DNA of 34,968 nucleotides from Parvularia atlantis (lineage: Eukaryota > Opisthokonta > Rotosphaerida), in NCBI GenBank assembly GCA_943704415.1, contig CALSCO010000461.1, positions 1 through 34,968 on the forward strand, read 5' to 3'. The notes under the pieces were generated by a model. It was not told where the DNA came from. It saw only the letters and a list, made by a program, of their open reading frames with translations, and searched no databases. The position numbers and the translations under genes were made by a program. Positions 1 through 11,710 of the stretch are shown in pieces. Each line of letters starts with the position of its first letter. The stretch's first letter is position 1.

Positions 1-2620
1 CCCCCCTCCCGCTGTGCAGAGAGCGCAGGCACTCGAGGCCGCCGCGACCGCCGCCAAGCAGGCACTCGAGCGCGACCGAGCGCGCGCTCAGGACGACCTG
101 CAGGCACGTGCGCTGGGAGGCTTCACAGTACGCCGACGCAACCCCATCGCAGGCCGCGAGTGTGCGCGCAGACGCGCTGGCAAAGGAGCTCGAGGACGAG
201 CGCCGCAAGCTGACCGCTGTCCAGAGCGATCTGCAGGTGTCGCACGCCGGCGCGCAGCGTATCGGGCAGCTCGAGAAGGAGCTCAAGTGCGTCGCGCGCG
301 CTGCCGCTGCCGCTGTGCCAACGTGACTGACGACCGGCGCCAGGGTCGCCAAGGTCGACATCGCCGACCTGAACGAGGACCGCGTCGAGCTCGAGGAGCG
401 CATCGCACAGCTGCGCCGCGACGCACAGGCGATCGAGACGCGCGAGAAGAAGGCTGTGCGTTGCGCCCCTTTCGTGCACACTGGCGCGCTCGCTCATCTA
501 CCCTCGCAGCGCGCCGGCGCACAGGCCGCCGAAGAGGAGCGCGACCAGCTGCAGGCACAGCTCACGTGCGCGCATCTGCTTTGGCGCGAAAGCTTCAGTG
601 CTGATGCGGTGGGCGCACGCCAGGTCGCGCACGACGGAGCTCAACACCGTGCTCGAGAGCCTCAAGGCAGAGCGGATCGACCACGACGCCAACGTGGCCG
701 ATCTCGAGAAGGAGATGGACATGCTTGGCGCCAAGCTGCGGGTGTGCCTGCATCGCTCGTCTTCGCTGCGGGCCGCAGCTGACCCGTCGGCAGGACTCGG
801 AGCGCCTGCGCGTCGAGAAGGCCGCGCTTGTGCAGTCGCTCGAGGGCGAGCGCGCCGAGCTGCAGCAGCGCGTGATGGAGCTACAGCAGAAGGCCACCGC
901 GGCCGTGCGCGCCAAGGACGAGTTTGACGAGCGGTGCAGCTCTTGTCGCGTGCGGGTCTCCACGTGCTGAGCACCTCGCGCAGGCTCGCCACCGCCAAGA
1001 ACCGCGCCGACTACCTTGAGAAGGAGGTGGCGGAGCTCGGCGCCAAGCTCGCCGACAGCGAGGGCAGCCTGCAGGATACCAAGATGGAGCTGCAGTCGAC
1101 CAAGGTGCCCGCAAGCTCGGACATGCCGTGCACGCTAAACACAAGGCGCACCAGGGGTCGCTCGAGGCCGAGTCGGTGCGCGTGCGCGAGCTCAATGCGC
1201 TGCTCGAGCGCTCGCTAGAGCAGAGCGGCGTGATCATGGGCGACGTACGTCGGCCCGTGCGGAGCTCCGGGTCCGTTTCTCACCTCCGTCCGCGTCGGCA
1301 GGCCGAGGTCATGCGTGCGCGCCTGGCTGAAGAGCGCGAGGACTGGGAGCGTGACCTCGTGCAGCTCGAGAAGGCACTGCAGGAGGCCAATGCCGCACGC
1401 GAGCACGCCGAGGCCGACCTGGCCGGGCTGCGCAAGGAGCTCGACATGACCAAAAAGAGCCTCGACGACACCAAGCAGCGCCTTGCTGCGACGGTCGAGA
1501 AGGTGCGGCGCCTGAGGACTGGCTGTCGTGGCTGACGTGCGTTGATCGTCCGCAGCTCGCCACGAGCGGCGTGTTTGAGGGGCAGAAGAAGACGGCCGTG
1601 GGCGGGCGCGCCTCGACCGACCTCATTAAGATGCGTTCGGAGAAGCGCGCGATGCAGGAGAAGCTGCGCACGGAGGAGCAGCTGCGCATGAACCTCGAGG
1701 TGTGCGCCTCCCCCACCGTGCACGCACATCGCGTAGTCGCTTACCGCAGTGGCCGTGCAGACGCGCATCAAGAAGCTCGAGAAGCAGCTCGAGGAGAACG
1801 AGAGCGAGCTGCGCCAGGCGCAGGAGCACGGCTCGCAGCGCCCGCGCTCACCCACGCCCAGCTTCTCGTCCGAGGTCTCGCTCAGCAAGGACGCGAGCCC
1901 GTCGTCGCTGTCGGTCTTTGGCGGCTCCGTGCGCGAGCGCAAGTCGTTCCTGGGTGCGGTCGTCGTGCGCGCTGCGCGGTTAGCCGGCTCATGCGACGGT
2001 CGTTTCGCACAGGCGGTACCGACACGGTCGAGAAGCTGCAGGCGCTGTTTGGTCACGGCCACAAGCCGTCGGTGCCGCTCAAACCGAACGGTACGGTACC
2101 GTGCCGCGACACACAGGCTCACGCCGCGCGTTATAGGGCCGCTCGAGGGCACGCTCAAGGTGCGCCGGCCCAAGAACGCCCGCGCCGGCTTCAAGAAGAT
2201 GTTTGTGGCCGTGCGGGACCACACGGTCCGTCGTCTGCCGCGCACCGCACGGTGGCGCATGCTGACCGGGCCCGTGTTGGCAGATGTACGTGTTTGAGAA
2301 GCAGAGCGACAGCACCAACCTGACGCTGGCGGTGGTCGCGTTTAACTTGTGGTGCGTGCGTGCTCCCGCGCGCCATCGCAAGCCTTGATGCACGTCGCGC
2401 ATTAGGCAACAACAGTTGATGCTGCGCGTGCCGACGGCGGCACAGATCCGCAACATCACCGAGAAGGAGCTCGCGTGCACGTTCATGGTCATCGTGCTCG
2501 ACGTGCGTCTGCTCCCGCACGCCACGCGTGCGTGTTGCGCGTGCACTCACTGCGGGCATGCAGGGGCTGACCACGGGCCCTGGCACGATGCTGCCGCAGC
2601 TCACGGCGTCGGCCGAGGCC

Positions 2621-2652
<32 letters not shown>

Positions 2653-4052
2653 GAGCGCGGCGCCGCCGAGCCCATCCGTGGCCAAGGTGCTTTGCGCACG
2701 ACGCAAGAGCGCCCAGGCGGCTGAGCAGTCGGCGCACGCACAGGCTGAAGATCGCATGACGCGCGAGCAGATCGAGGACAAGATCAAGGCACTCAAGGCC
2801 GACAAGGAGCGCGAGACGCGCATCCTCAGCGGCGCGCGCGGGATGGCGCAGGCGCTCGAGGTGCGCGCGCCCGCGAGCGCAGCGTGTATCCCAGCCCACC
2901 GTGACGATGGCTGCCCCTCGCAGAAGACCGAAAAGTCGAACAAGAACCCGTCACCGGCCATGCTCCAGGCGCGCGCGCAGGTCGAAGGTGCGTGCACGCA
3001 AGCCGCACAGACGCGTGTCTGTTGACGGCTGCGCGTCGATAGGCTGCACGAAGAAGATCGCTGAGATCGAGCGCAGCCTCGAGGCACTCGACAAGCAGCT
3101 CGCCACGGCCAAGAAGGTGGAGGAGGCCGGCGGCGCGGAGACGCTGGCGGTGCCGGCGTCGTCCGGCGGCGGCATCGTCAAGTCGACGTCGAGCACGTCG
3201 ATCGGCTCGGGTTCGGACGACCAGGAGGCGCTGCGCGCGAGCATCCGCAAGGAGATTGAGAAGGAGACGCAGAAGAAGCAGGGCCTCGAGAAGATGATCT
3301 CGCGCCTCGGCGGGCAGCAGGCGGAGGGTGCGTGCGCTTACCCTCTCGCAAGCATGGCTGACCGCGGGCCCCGCGTGCGCAGAGGCCAAACGGCAGCTCG
3401 CCGAGGTGGCCATTCGCATCAGCACGCTGCAGTCGGAGCTCGACCACGAGACCGTGAGCGCGACAGGCGTGCCGGGACTGCAGCGCGAGGTGGCGTGGCG
3501 CGACGATGGGCGCGGGCTCGCGACGCTGAAGTACCACGCGGCAGACCGCCGAGTTTAACGGTCACCGCTTCCGCATGACCTCGTACATCGTGCCCGTTGA
3601 CTGCCACGTGTGCTTCCAGCCGCTCAAGGTGCACGCGACGAGCCCGAACGAAGGCTTTGCGTGCCAGGGTGCGTTTGCCTGCGCGCTCTTCGCTCGTGCG
3701 ACCGCTGACAGCGCTGCCCTCGTGTGTAGTGTGCCATCTCATCTGCCACAAGGTGCGGGCCAGCACGCGTGCAACGCATGACATGACCTGACACCGCTTA
3801 CGCGCGCCCGCGCCCGCGCCCGGCACAGCAATGCCACACGACCGTGACCGAGACGTGCGCGATTGTGCAGGAGCTCAAGGAGGCGCCGCCGACGTTCTTC
3901 ATCGTCGACTCGGAGGAGCACAAGTTCATGTGGCTGAGTGCGTTCCCTTGCTAACATTGTGCGTCCGCGCGTCGGCCCCGCTCACGCGCCCGCGCACGGC
4001 ACGTGCAGCCCAGCTGCACCTCGTCCGCACACAAGCGCCCTCAAGCTCGTAG
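1..4052 (+). CDS. ROCK/citron-like protein, C-terminal part (coiled coil, split PH, C1), 5' end missing
   Basis: This is the 3' part of a large multi-exon gene; its start lies before the window. The first 1.9 kb encodes, exon after exon, a charged Leu/Glu/Lys/Arg coiled coil. Around 2140-2510 follows the first half of a PH domain (GPLEGTLKVRR, FKKMFVAVRDH, MYVFEKQ, then RVPTAAQIRNITEKEL), which resembles the first PH half of Rho-associated kinases. A poly-Ser tract, encoded by CAG/AGC repeats near 2622-2653, and a second coiled coil follow. Around 3550-3870 there is a C1 zinc finger (GHRFRMTSYIVPVDCHVC, then CHLICHKQCH). The gene ends with the second PH half (FFIVDSEEHKFMWL, joined over the last intron to TQLHLVR) and a TAG stop. 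No kinase domain is visible, but it would lie upstream. Known: ROCK proteins have a PH domain split by a C1. Inferred: a Rho-pathway effector or kinase. The coiled-coil insert between PH half and C1 is unusual. Confidence 0.75.
2622..2653 (+). repeat. AGC/CAG trinucleotide repeat in coding sequence
   Basis: About ten AGC units inside the ROCK-like gene, read as a poly-Ser run (AGSSSSSSSSSKS) in the linker after the first PH half. It is a low-complexity tract and likely varies in length between strains. Confidence 0.85.
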
Positions 4053-4107
4053 TAAGCTTCTTTACCAATCCACACTTACCCCTGCGTTTCCAGTCGCTGA
4101 CCACGCG

Positions 4108-7100
4108 ATGGGTGTGGTTGCGACGGTCGCGTCGCACGCACTGCCGCTTGCGTTGGTGCGTCGCACTGCCACCGCGGCACCGTCTGACACGCGTGCGCAG
4201 CTGCTCGGCGCATGCTACGTGCTTGCGGTCCTGCTCGATGCCGTGCTGCGCCGTCGCAAGGCACGCGCGCCCCGCCCCGCCCCGCTCGCACCCGTTTGTT
4301 AACACGACCACCGCGACCAACGCGACCATCGCAGTTCGTCGCCGCGCTCGAGCCCTTTGCGCGCCCCGGCCCGCCGCACTGGCTGCTCGGGCACATCCCG
4401 CTGCTCACACGGCAGCTCAACCCTCAGCACGGCCGCGCCGACTTTCTCGCGGCGCTCGTCGCCGCCGCACACGCGCCCAACCAGCCCGTCGTCGCACTCG
4501 ACCTGTTTGCGCCGTGCGTTGTGCAAGCAGGCACGCGTGCGGCCACTCACGGCGCCACCCGCAGGTGGGTGCCGTGGGCCAACCCGATCCTGATCCCGTG
4601 CAAGGCCGAGGTCGTGCAGGAGATCCTGTCGCAGCGCAACTACCGGCGCATGTACAAGAGCCGGGCGTACCGTATCTCGCGGCCGCTGATCGGCGGTACG
4701 CGCCGTCTGCTGCCGCGCCGCATCGTCTGAGAGGCGTGTGCGCTGCCAGACGGTATCCTCAGCGCCGAGGAGGACAACTGGAAGCACCAGCGCAAGGTCG
4801 CCGAGCCAGGCACGCACGCGTCTGCAGCCATTCGCGTGTGTGCACCGCTTGACGCAGGCACCGCGCAGGCTTCCGCTACGCCTTTCTGCGCGATCAGGCC
4901 GTCCCGACCGTGCAGCGGCTGTCGGATAAACTCGTGCGGCACTGTCTGTGCGTGGTGTACGCGCCTCGCTCATTCGACCGCTCCCGCGCAGCGCGACCTG
5001 CTGCGGACGCACGACCCGAAGGAGCCGTTCGACATGTACGCACTCATGCTGCGCTTTACGGTGCGTCCGTGGGTCTGCGACGAGCAGCGCGTGGCTCATG
5101 CTGCGCGTGCCAGGCCGACGCCATCGGCCTTATCGCGTTTGGCTACGACTTCCAGGGCCTCGGCGCCGCGTCGAACAAGGACGCGACAATGTGCGTGGCC
5201 ACGCTGAGGCAGTGCGGCCTAGGTTCACCTGCTGGCCAGGTACGAGATCTTCCGGGTGGTCCTGCACGAGCTCGCGCGCCGCACCGACAGCATGCTCTCG
5301 CGCTTTGTGTGGCAGTACCTGCCAGTCGAGAGCACGCGGCAGTTCCACGTGAAGGTGCCCCTCCTCCCCCTGGAGGGTTGGAGCACGGCTCGTTGTGACA
5401 ATTGCGCGCGCGCGCGCGCGCATGTGTGTGTGCGTAGATCAAGCAGCTGCGTGCGGTGATCCAGGACGTGATCGCGCAGCGGCACTTGAAGATCAAGACG
5501 GTGCGCTGGACGCGGCAGATGTGCACATGAGCCGGTCTGATCGCGCCTCCCCCGCGCATGAGCAGGGCCAGGTCACCGAGTGGGAGAAGAACGACGTGCT
5601 GTCGCAGCTGCTCAAGCGCGACGAGAGCGGCCAGGCGCTGCTGACGGACGATCAGGTCCTCGAGAACATGCAGAGTGCGTCTTACGCATGCGCGTGCACG
5701 CGCCCGCGCATGCTTACCTGCAACCGTGCAGCGTTCCTGTTTGCGGGCCACGACACGTACGCCCGGCGGCTGTGCCGTCTGTGTGCTGCCGGCTGACACG
5801 CTCGCAGCACCGCGTCTGCCCTCACTTGGGGCACGTACATCCTCGCGACGCATCCGGAGATTGAACGCAAGCTGTATGCGGAAGGTGTGCCCGCCTGCCT
5901 TGCGCGCAGCCCGCCCGTCTCACGCGTGACCGCAGTTGTCCGCGTGCTCGACGGGCGCGAGGGGCCAACGTTTGACGACATCGACTCGCGCATGCCGTAT
6001 CTCAACGCGTTCCTCAAGGAGATCCTGCGCCTGTACCCGAGCGCAGGTGCACCGTGCGCGTTGGTGCCGCGTTGGCGCCGCGCACATGCGTCTCACGACC
6101 GTGCCGTGCGCAGGCTTCGGGCGCGTGGCGACAGAGGACGTGCACCTGGAATCGGTCAGGCTGACGGTACCGAAGGGCTGCGAGGTGCGCGCCGCGCAAT
6201 ATCCTGCGGTGTTTGACGCGTCACTCGGCGCGTCGATCGAGACGCAGATACTCTTCATCCCGACGATCATGCATACGGACCCGCAGTACTACACCAACCC
6301 GCTGGCCTTCCGGTGCGGCGTGTGCGTGTGTGTGCGCATCGGCTTCAGGCTTACGGTGCACGGCTCAGGCCCGAGCGCTGGCTGGGCGAGGAGGGCCTGC
6401 ACATCAACATGAACGCGTACTTTCCGTTCTCGGCCGGTGCGGGAGGGGGATGCTGGTGATGTTGCGCGTGTGACTCGATGCACGCGCGCCTTGCCAGGGC
6501 CTCGCAACTGCATCGGGCTGCGGCTCGCGCAGACCGAGTTCCGCGTGCTCATGTGCTCGGTGCGCGTCGCTTGCACCGGCGCGAACTGGCTGGACGCGCA
6601 CGGCCGCAGCTGGTGCAGCACTTCCACTTCCAGCACTCGGACATGTTTACGCCGCGCGTCAACATCGGTGTGTGAGACTGCTCGTGCGCATTGCTCTGAC
6701 GGCGCGCGCAGACCTCACACTCTTCCCGGTCCACATGCACATGACCGTGCGGCCCAAGACTACACACGACCTGCGCGTCATTCAAGCGTACATCGGCGCC
6801 GGCGAGCCGGATGACTTTGAGGTCTTGTGCGCGCTTGCGTGCGCGCCTGCGCGACGGGCTGACGTGCACGGTGCAGGAGCCCGTGCCAAGCTTCGTCGTT
6901 GCATCGGCTGCCGCACCGGCTATTGCATCGGCTGCCGCACCGGCTACTGCACCGGCTGTGTCGCGTGCGCAGGACGATGCTGCGGTGCGCTTGCCGTGCG
7001 CCAGGAGAGCCGATCGGGCCTGACGGCACTGTGCGCAGCTTGCTCGCATCGTGCAGCAGCTCGACGCCGCAACTGCGCTTGCGCGCAAGCTCGAGGCGCT

Positions 7101-7248
7101 CGTCCACGCGCCGCCGCAGCGACAGCCACCCCACCCCCACCCGCTGCCACAGATCGTGCCCGCCGTGCTGGCCGCGGCAGTCGCCGGCGCGGCCGCGGGC
7201 GCCGTCGCCACCGCGCTGCTGTCGCGTCGTCGCCCTGGTCGTGTGTGA
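4108..7248 (+). CDS. cytochrome P450 with C-terminal extension ending in a membrane segment
   Basis: A multi-exon gene for a heme-thiolate monooxygenase. The first exon ([16 protein letters not shown]) gives a hydrophobic N terminus, and exon 2 begins at 4335 with the proline-rich hinge [14 protein letters not shown]. Further motifs: the I-helix oxygen-binding FAGHDTT, formed across an intron near 5755-5808 and followed by [16 protein letters not shown]; the K-helix KEILRLYP (ExxR) near 6014-6040; [11 protein letters not shown]; and the heme loop FPFSAG|PRNCIG, with its Cys near 6505 after an intron. A normal P450 end ([18 protein letters not shown]) is followed by about 120 extra residues: an Ala/Pro-rich repeat, a short helix ([21 protein letters not shown]), a Pro/His linker, and a 20-residue hydrophobic stretch closed by [10 protein letters not shown]. 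The substrate cannot be read. The fold resembles CYP4/CYP46-type clans. Only 55 nt separate it from the upstream gene and 40 nt from gamma-tubulin. Confidence 0.88.
6901..6960 (+). repeat. 24-bp tandem repeat in the P450 tail
   Basis: Two nearly identical 24-bp units (6901-6924 and 6925-6948) and a partial third encode ASAAAPAI and ASAAAPAT in the C-terminal linker of the P450. Confidence 0.8.
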
Positions 7249-7288
7249 AACCCGTGTCACTTTTTGTACCTCAACGCGACCTGTGGCA

Positions 7289-9413
7289 ATGCCGCGCGAG
7301 ATCATCACGGTGCAGGCGGGCCAGTGCGGCAACCAGGGTGCGGCGGCCCACAACACTCGCACAGTGAGGGCTGACGCGGCGCGGCGCACGGCAGTCGGCA
7401 GCGAGTTCTGGAAGCACCTGTGCGCCGAGCACGGCCTCGACAGCAACGGCAAGCTCAAGCCGGGCGCGCACGACGGCCAGGACCGCAAGGACGTGTTCTT
7501 CTACCAGGCACGGCGTGTGCGCACAGGCGCGTGTGCCCATGCTGAGCGTGGTGCGCATGCAGGCCGACGACGGGCAGTACATCCCGCGCGCCGTCCTGGT
7601 TGACCTCGAGCCGCGCGTGCGCACGACGACGCCGAGCCCGCGCCGCCTCACCGTCGCGGCCCGCAGGTGATCAACCAGATCATGTCGGGGCCGTACGCGC
7701 GCCTGTACAACCCAGAGAACGTGTTCATCGGCAAGGAGGGCGGCGGCGCGGGCAACAACTGGGCCGAGGGCTACGGCAAGATGGACGAGGCCATCCTCGA
7801 GATCATCGACCGCGAGGCCGACGGCAGCGACAGCCTCGAGGTGCGTGAAGGGGGGGCCGAAGCCTCGCGCGATCGCTCCAGCGCGACGGCGCGGCCGCCA
7901 GGGCTTCACGCTGTGCCACTCGATCGCCGGCGGCACGGGCTCGGGCCTCGGCTCGCATCTGCTCGAGAAGCTCAACGACCGCTACCCGAAGAAGCTCGTG
8001 CGTGCTGCAGCGGACGACAGACGGCCGCACTTGCACGTGGTGGCCAACGCCCTCGCGCAGATCCAGACGTACTCGGTCTTCCCGAACGAGTCGCAGAACC
8101 AGAGCGACACCGTCGTGCAGCCGTACAACGCCATCCTCACGCTCAAGCGGCTCATCCTCAACACGGACTGCGTGGTGCGTGCGTGGTGCACGTCGGTGTA
8201 TGCGCTTCGCTTGACGCAGCGCGCAGATGGTGCTCGACAATATGGCCCTCGACGCCGTGTCCATCTCGCAGCTCAACATGGCCCAGCCCACGCTCGCCCA
8301 GACAAATCAGATGGTGCGCTGCGCAGCCGCTTCGCGTGGCGTGCATCGCTCACGTGGTTACTCGCAGGTCTCGACGGTCATGGCCGCCTCGACGTCGACG
8401 CTGCGCTACCCGAGCTACATGAACAATGACCTCGTGCGCCGCACCCCGTCGCATTGCTGCCGCTTGCGTCGCTGAAGAGGCATCGCGCCTCGGGCGGGCA
8501 GGTCGGGCTGCTCGCGCCGCTCATCCCGACGCCGCGCCTGCACTTTCTCATGCCCGCGTACACGCCGTTCTCGTCCGACATGGTCGAGGAGGTGCGCGCC
8601 GCGCACGAGCTGGGCGGCGGCTCAGTGCGCGCGTGGGCAACGCAGGCCAAGAGTGTGCGCAAGACGACTGTGCTCGACGTGATGCGGCGCCTGCTCAACC
8701 CGGCCAACCTGATGGTGTGTTGCAGGCCCTGCCGTGCAAGGCTGATGTGCCGCGGGCCAGGTCAACGCGCCCACGGGGCGGCACGGGCGGTACATCTCCG
8801 TGCTCAACATAATCCAGGGCGAGACCGACCCGACGCAGGTGCCCGCACCCGCTCTCGTCGCGACCGGGCTGAGCGTGTGCGCACGCACACAGGTGCACAA
8901 GAGCCTGCAGCGGATCCGCGACCGCAAGCTGGCCAACTTCATCCCATGGGGCCCCGCGTCGATCCAGGTGCCGTCTCACGGTGCTAGACGAGCCGCAGCG
9001 CGCTCAGCACCCCCGACGCGCCGCAGGTCGTGCTGTCGCGCAACAGCCCGTACGCATCCGACCCGACGCGCATCAGCGGGCTGATGCTGGCCAACCACAC
9101 GGCGTTTGGGATGGTGCGCACCTCGCTTCACGGCCGCCACGGCCGCCGCGGCCGCTCACCACCGCGACGGTGTACGCCGCAGCGCATCCGCAAGACGTGC
9201 GACGCGTACGACGTCATGCGCAAGCGCGGCATGTTCCTGCATCTGTTCAAGAAGAACGAGTCGTTCCAGATGGAGGAGTTTGATGACTCACGGTGCGCCG
9301 CGCCTGCAGCTGGCTGCGCGCCTGCCTGACGCCGCCGTCGCAGCGCCGTGGTCGAGGAGCTGATCCAGGAGTACGCCGCGTGCGAGTCGCCCGACTATGC
9401 CAAGGCGCCGTAG
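7289..9413 (+). CDS. TUBG1: gamma-tubulin
   Basis: Gamma-tubulin nucleates microtubules at spindle pole bodies or centrosomes in gamma-TuSC/TuRC complexes. The start [16 protein letters not shown] is the gamma-type N terminus (alpha and beta start MRE). Further diagnostics are [19 protein letters not shown], the GTP-binding loop [90 protein letters not shown] and the C terminus [14 protein letters not shown]. At least ten short introns interrupt the gene. For example, one after GQCGNQ joins phase 1 to [10 protein letters not shown], and one near 8592-8645 restores [10 protein letters not shown]. The exons sum to about the usual 450 residues. It is convergent with PP5, with 56 nt between the stops. 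Confidence 0.96.
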
Positions 9414-9469
9414 CCAGGCCCCACCGCCCGCGCTCTGTGCCACTGTACAAACCAAGAAGATCGCCTTTC

Positions 9470-11675
9470 TCACATGCCCATGTACTGCCCAAACGCGCCC
9501 GCGTAGGCCATCGGGCGTACGTTCGGGTGGGGCACGTGCGTGAACGAGGTGATATCGCGGCGCACGGGCCCGTCCTTTGTGTCGCGGAAGAGCTTGACAA
9601 AGGCGCCCTTGTTGCCGACCTGGTCGCTGTGTGCGCGCACGCGTGCTTGTGTGTCAATGCCGCGCGGCGCGCACGAGGAGGCAGGCACCGCGCACCAGTA
9701 GTTGGGCGCCGAGAAAACCGTGATGCACTTGCCGCTGTGCTCAACCACGTAGCCTTCGTCCTTGACCTCGTGGCTGCGGATGATGAAGTCTGCACGGCAC
9801 ATTACCAGACGCAGATGGTGTGTGCGCCACGCACCGAGGTCGTTCAGCTCGAGGAACTTGGTTGTGACGTCGGGCCCAAACTGGATGCCGACGCCGCGCT
9901 TGCTCGGCGAGCGGCCGGGCTGCGTGCGAGGTTAGCAGGCGCGCGACACAGCGGTCACGCGCCGCACCATCGGCTGCGGGTCTGACCAGAGCATCTCGAC
10001 CATGAGGCCTGCGACGCGGCGTAGCGGTCACGACGCCGCACGTACTGCTGCCCGCGCGCGCAGGCACCTTCACTTGGCGGCTGCTGGAAGCGGTTGATCT
10101 GGCGCAGCTCCTGCAGCTTGACGTCGTCGCGGCTAAAGAGGCCGCCGTGCACGACCTGCGGCACACGGCCGGCGCTCAGCATGCGCACGCCAGCCTGTCG
10201 GGTCCACACCAGCACTTTCGACCCGACGCACGCCGCCAGCGGGATCGCATTGAACACTTCCTCAAATAGGCGGAATGCCAGCTCCGAGTACTTGGCCTTG
10301 ACCTCACCCTCGAAGCCGTAGACGCGGTTCATGTCGCTCGTCTCATGATTGCCGCTGCCGCGGGGTGGCGGACGGCGTGAGCAGCGGCTCCACACACGCG
10401 CGCGCACGAGAGGGGCGCGCACCGCATGATGTGGAAGTGGTCGGGGTAGAGGACCTTGTACGCGATCATGGTCGTGATCACCTCGACCGAGAAAGAGCCG
10501 CGGTCGACAAAGTCGCCGTTGAACAGCTGCGCGCGCTCGCATCAGGTCGACGTTCACCCATCATGCGCTGCGGGCAGCGCGCGTAAGGGTTCGACGGCGA
10601 GGGCTTGCCGTTGAGCTCAAAGATGTTGAGTAGGTCGTAAAACTGCCCGTGCGTGTCGCCGCAGACAGTGATCTGCCCCGCGCGCGTGCTCAGTGTGTAG
10701 CGCGCCGGCGCGCTCGGTGCGGCCGCGCACCTGCGTGCCCGCCTCGAGCGGCACGTCGACGAGCGACGGCAGCGCGGCCAGGATCTCCTTTGCTTTGAGC
10801 AGCATCTGCGGCGAGCGTGCGGTCAGCGCGCGCAGGTGAGGCCCACACCGCGCACCTTGAACAGGTACTTGCGGTGGATCGTCTTCTGCTGCTTCATGCG
10901 GGCGAGCACGGCGTCGACAAACTCGGCCGTGATCTCGCCGTCCATACGCGGCCCGTCGTACGAGTCCTCGACCGCTGCCGTCGCCGCTGGGGTGAGCGGC
11001 CGCGCGCGCACAGGGCCCGCGCACCGATCGCGTCCAGGTCGATCGTCTTGGACGGCGGCACAACGTCCTGCTCGCTGTCGATCGCCTGCGGGGCGCGCGC
11101 GGCTTGCGGTCAGCAGCGGCCACGTGCGGCGACCGCGGTCGGGCGCATCGGCGTTGCCTTCTCAAACTCGATCCGTCGCACGATCTTCTCAACCTCGGCC
11201 AGCTTCTTCTTCGCATCCGGGTCGCTGGGCGCGACCTTGACGACGGCGCGGAGGTCGCGCAGAGCGTCCTTGAACTTGAGCAGGCCCATGTGCGCGGTGG
11301 CGCGGCGGTAGTAGGCCTTTGTGGCAGCGACTTTAGGGCATGAACGTGGGCGGCACACGGCGCCTCGGGCCGCACCTTGACGTACGTCCGGTCCAGCTCG
11401 AGTGCGCGGTTGGCGTCGGCCACGGCGTAGCCGTAGTTCTCCACGCGCGTGTGCGCGAACGCGCGGTTGGCAAAGTACGCCGCGACGGTCGGGTTGAGCT
11501 CGATCGCGCGGTCGTACATGTCGATCGCCTTGGCAAAGTGGCCCTCCTGGAACTGCTTGTTGGCCGTGTTCTTGGCCTCCTCAGCGCGCGCACGGTCCTC
11601 GTCGGTCACGGGCGCGGGCGCGGCTGCCGCGACGGGCTGCGACGGCGCGTCGGCCGCGTCGTCTACGTCGGCCAT
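9470..11675 (-). CDS. PPP5C: serine/threonine protein phosphatase 5 (TPR-PPP)
   Basis: PP5 dephosphorylates Hsp90 clients and kinases. The ATG at 11675 gives [14 protein letters not shown], then three TPR repeats ([81 protein letters not shown]). The linker holds [10 protein letters not shown] and [34 protein letters not shown], typical of PP5. Catalytic motifs in order: [15 protein letters not shown] (about 10665-10617), [33 protein letters not shown] (across an intron near 10430-10355), [43 protein letters not shown] (across an intron) and the C terminus [14 protein letters not shown]. The usual tripartite architecture is complete. Only 35 nt separate its ATG from that of the divergent methyltransferase. 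Confidence 0.95.
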
Positions 11676-11710
11676 GTCTTTTGCCTGTCTCCCGGCAAAC
11701 CGTGCGACAC
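11676..11710. promoter_or_regulatory. 35-nt gap between divergent start codons (PP5 / methyltransferase)
   Basis: Only 35 nt lie between the two ATGs. Any promoter must therefore overlap the first coding exons, or transcription must start inside or across the neighbour. No TATA-like motif is visible. Confidence 0.4.

Noticed and set aside
7051-7248. A separate small membrane-protein gene after the P450
   Set aside because: Two short introns with good donor, branch and acceptor signals connect it in frame to the P450, and no promoter space exists.
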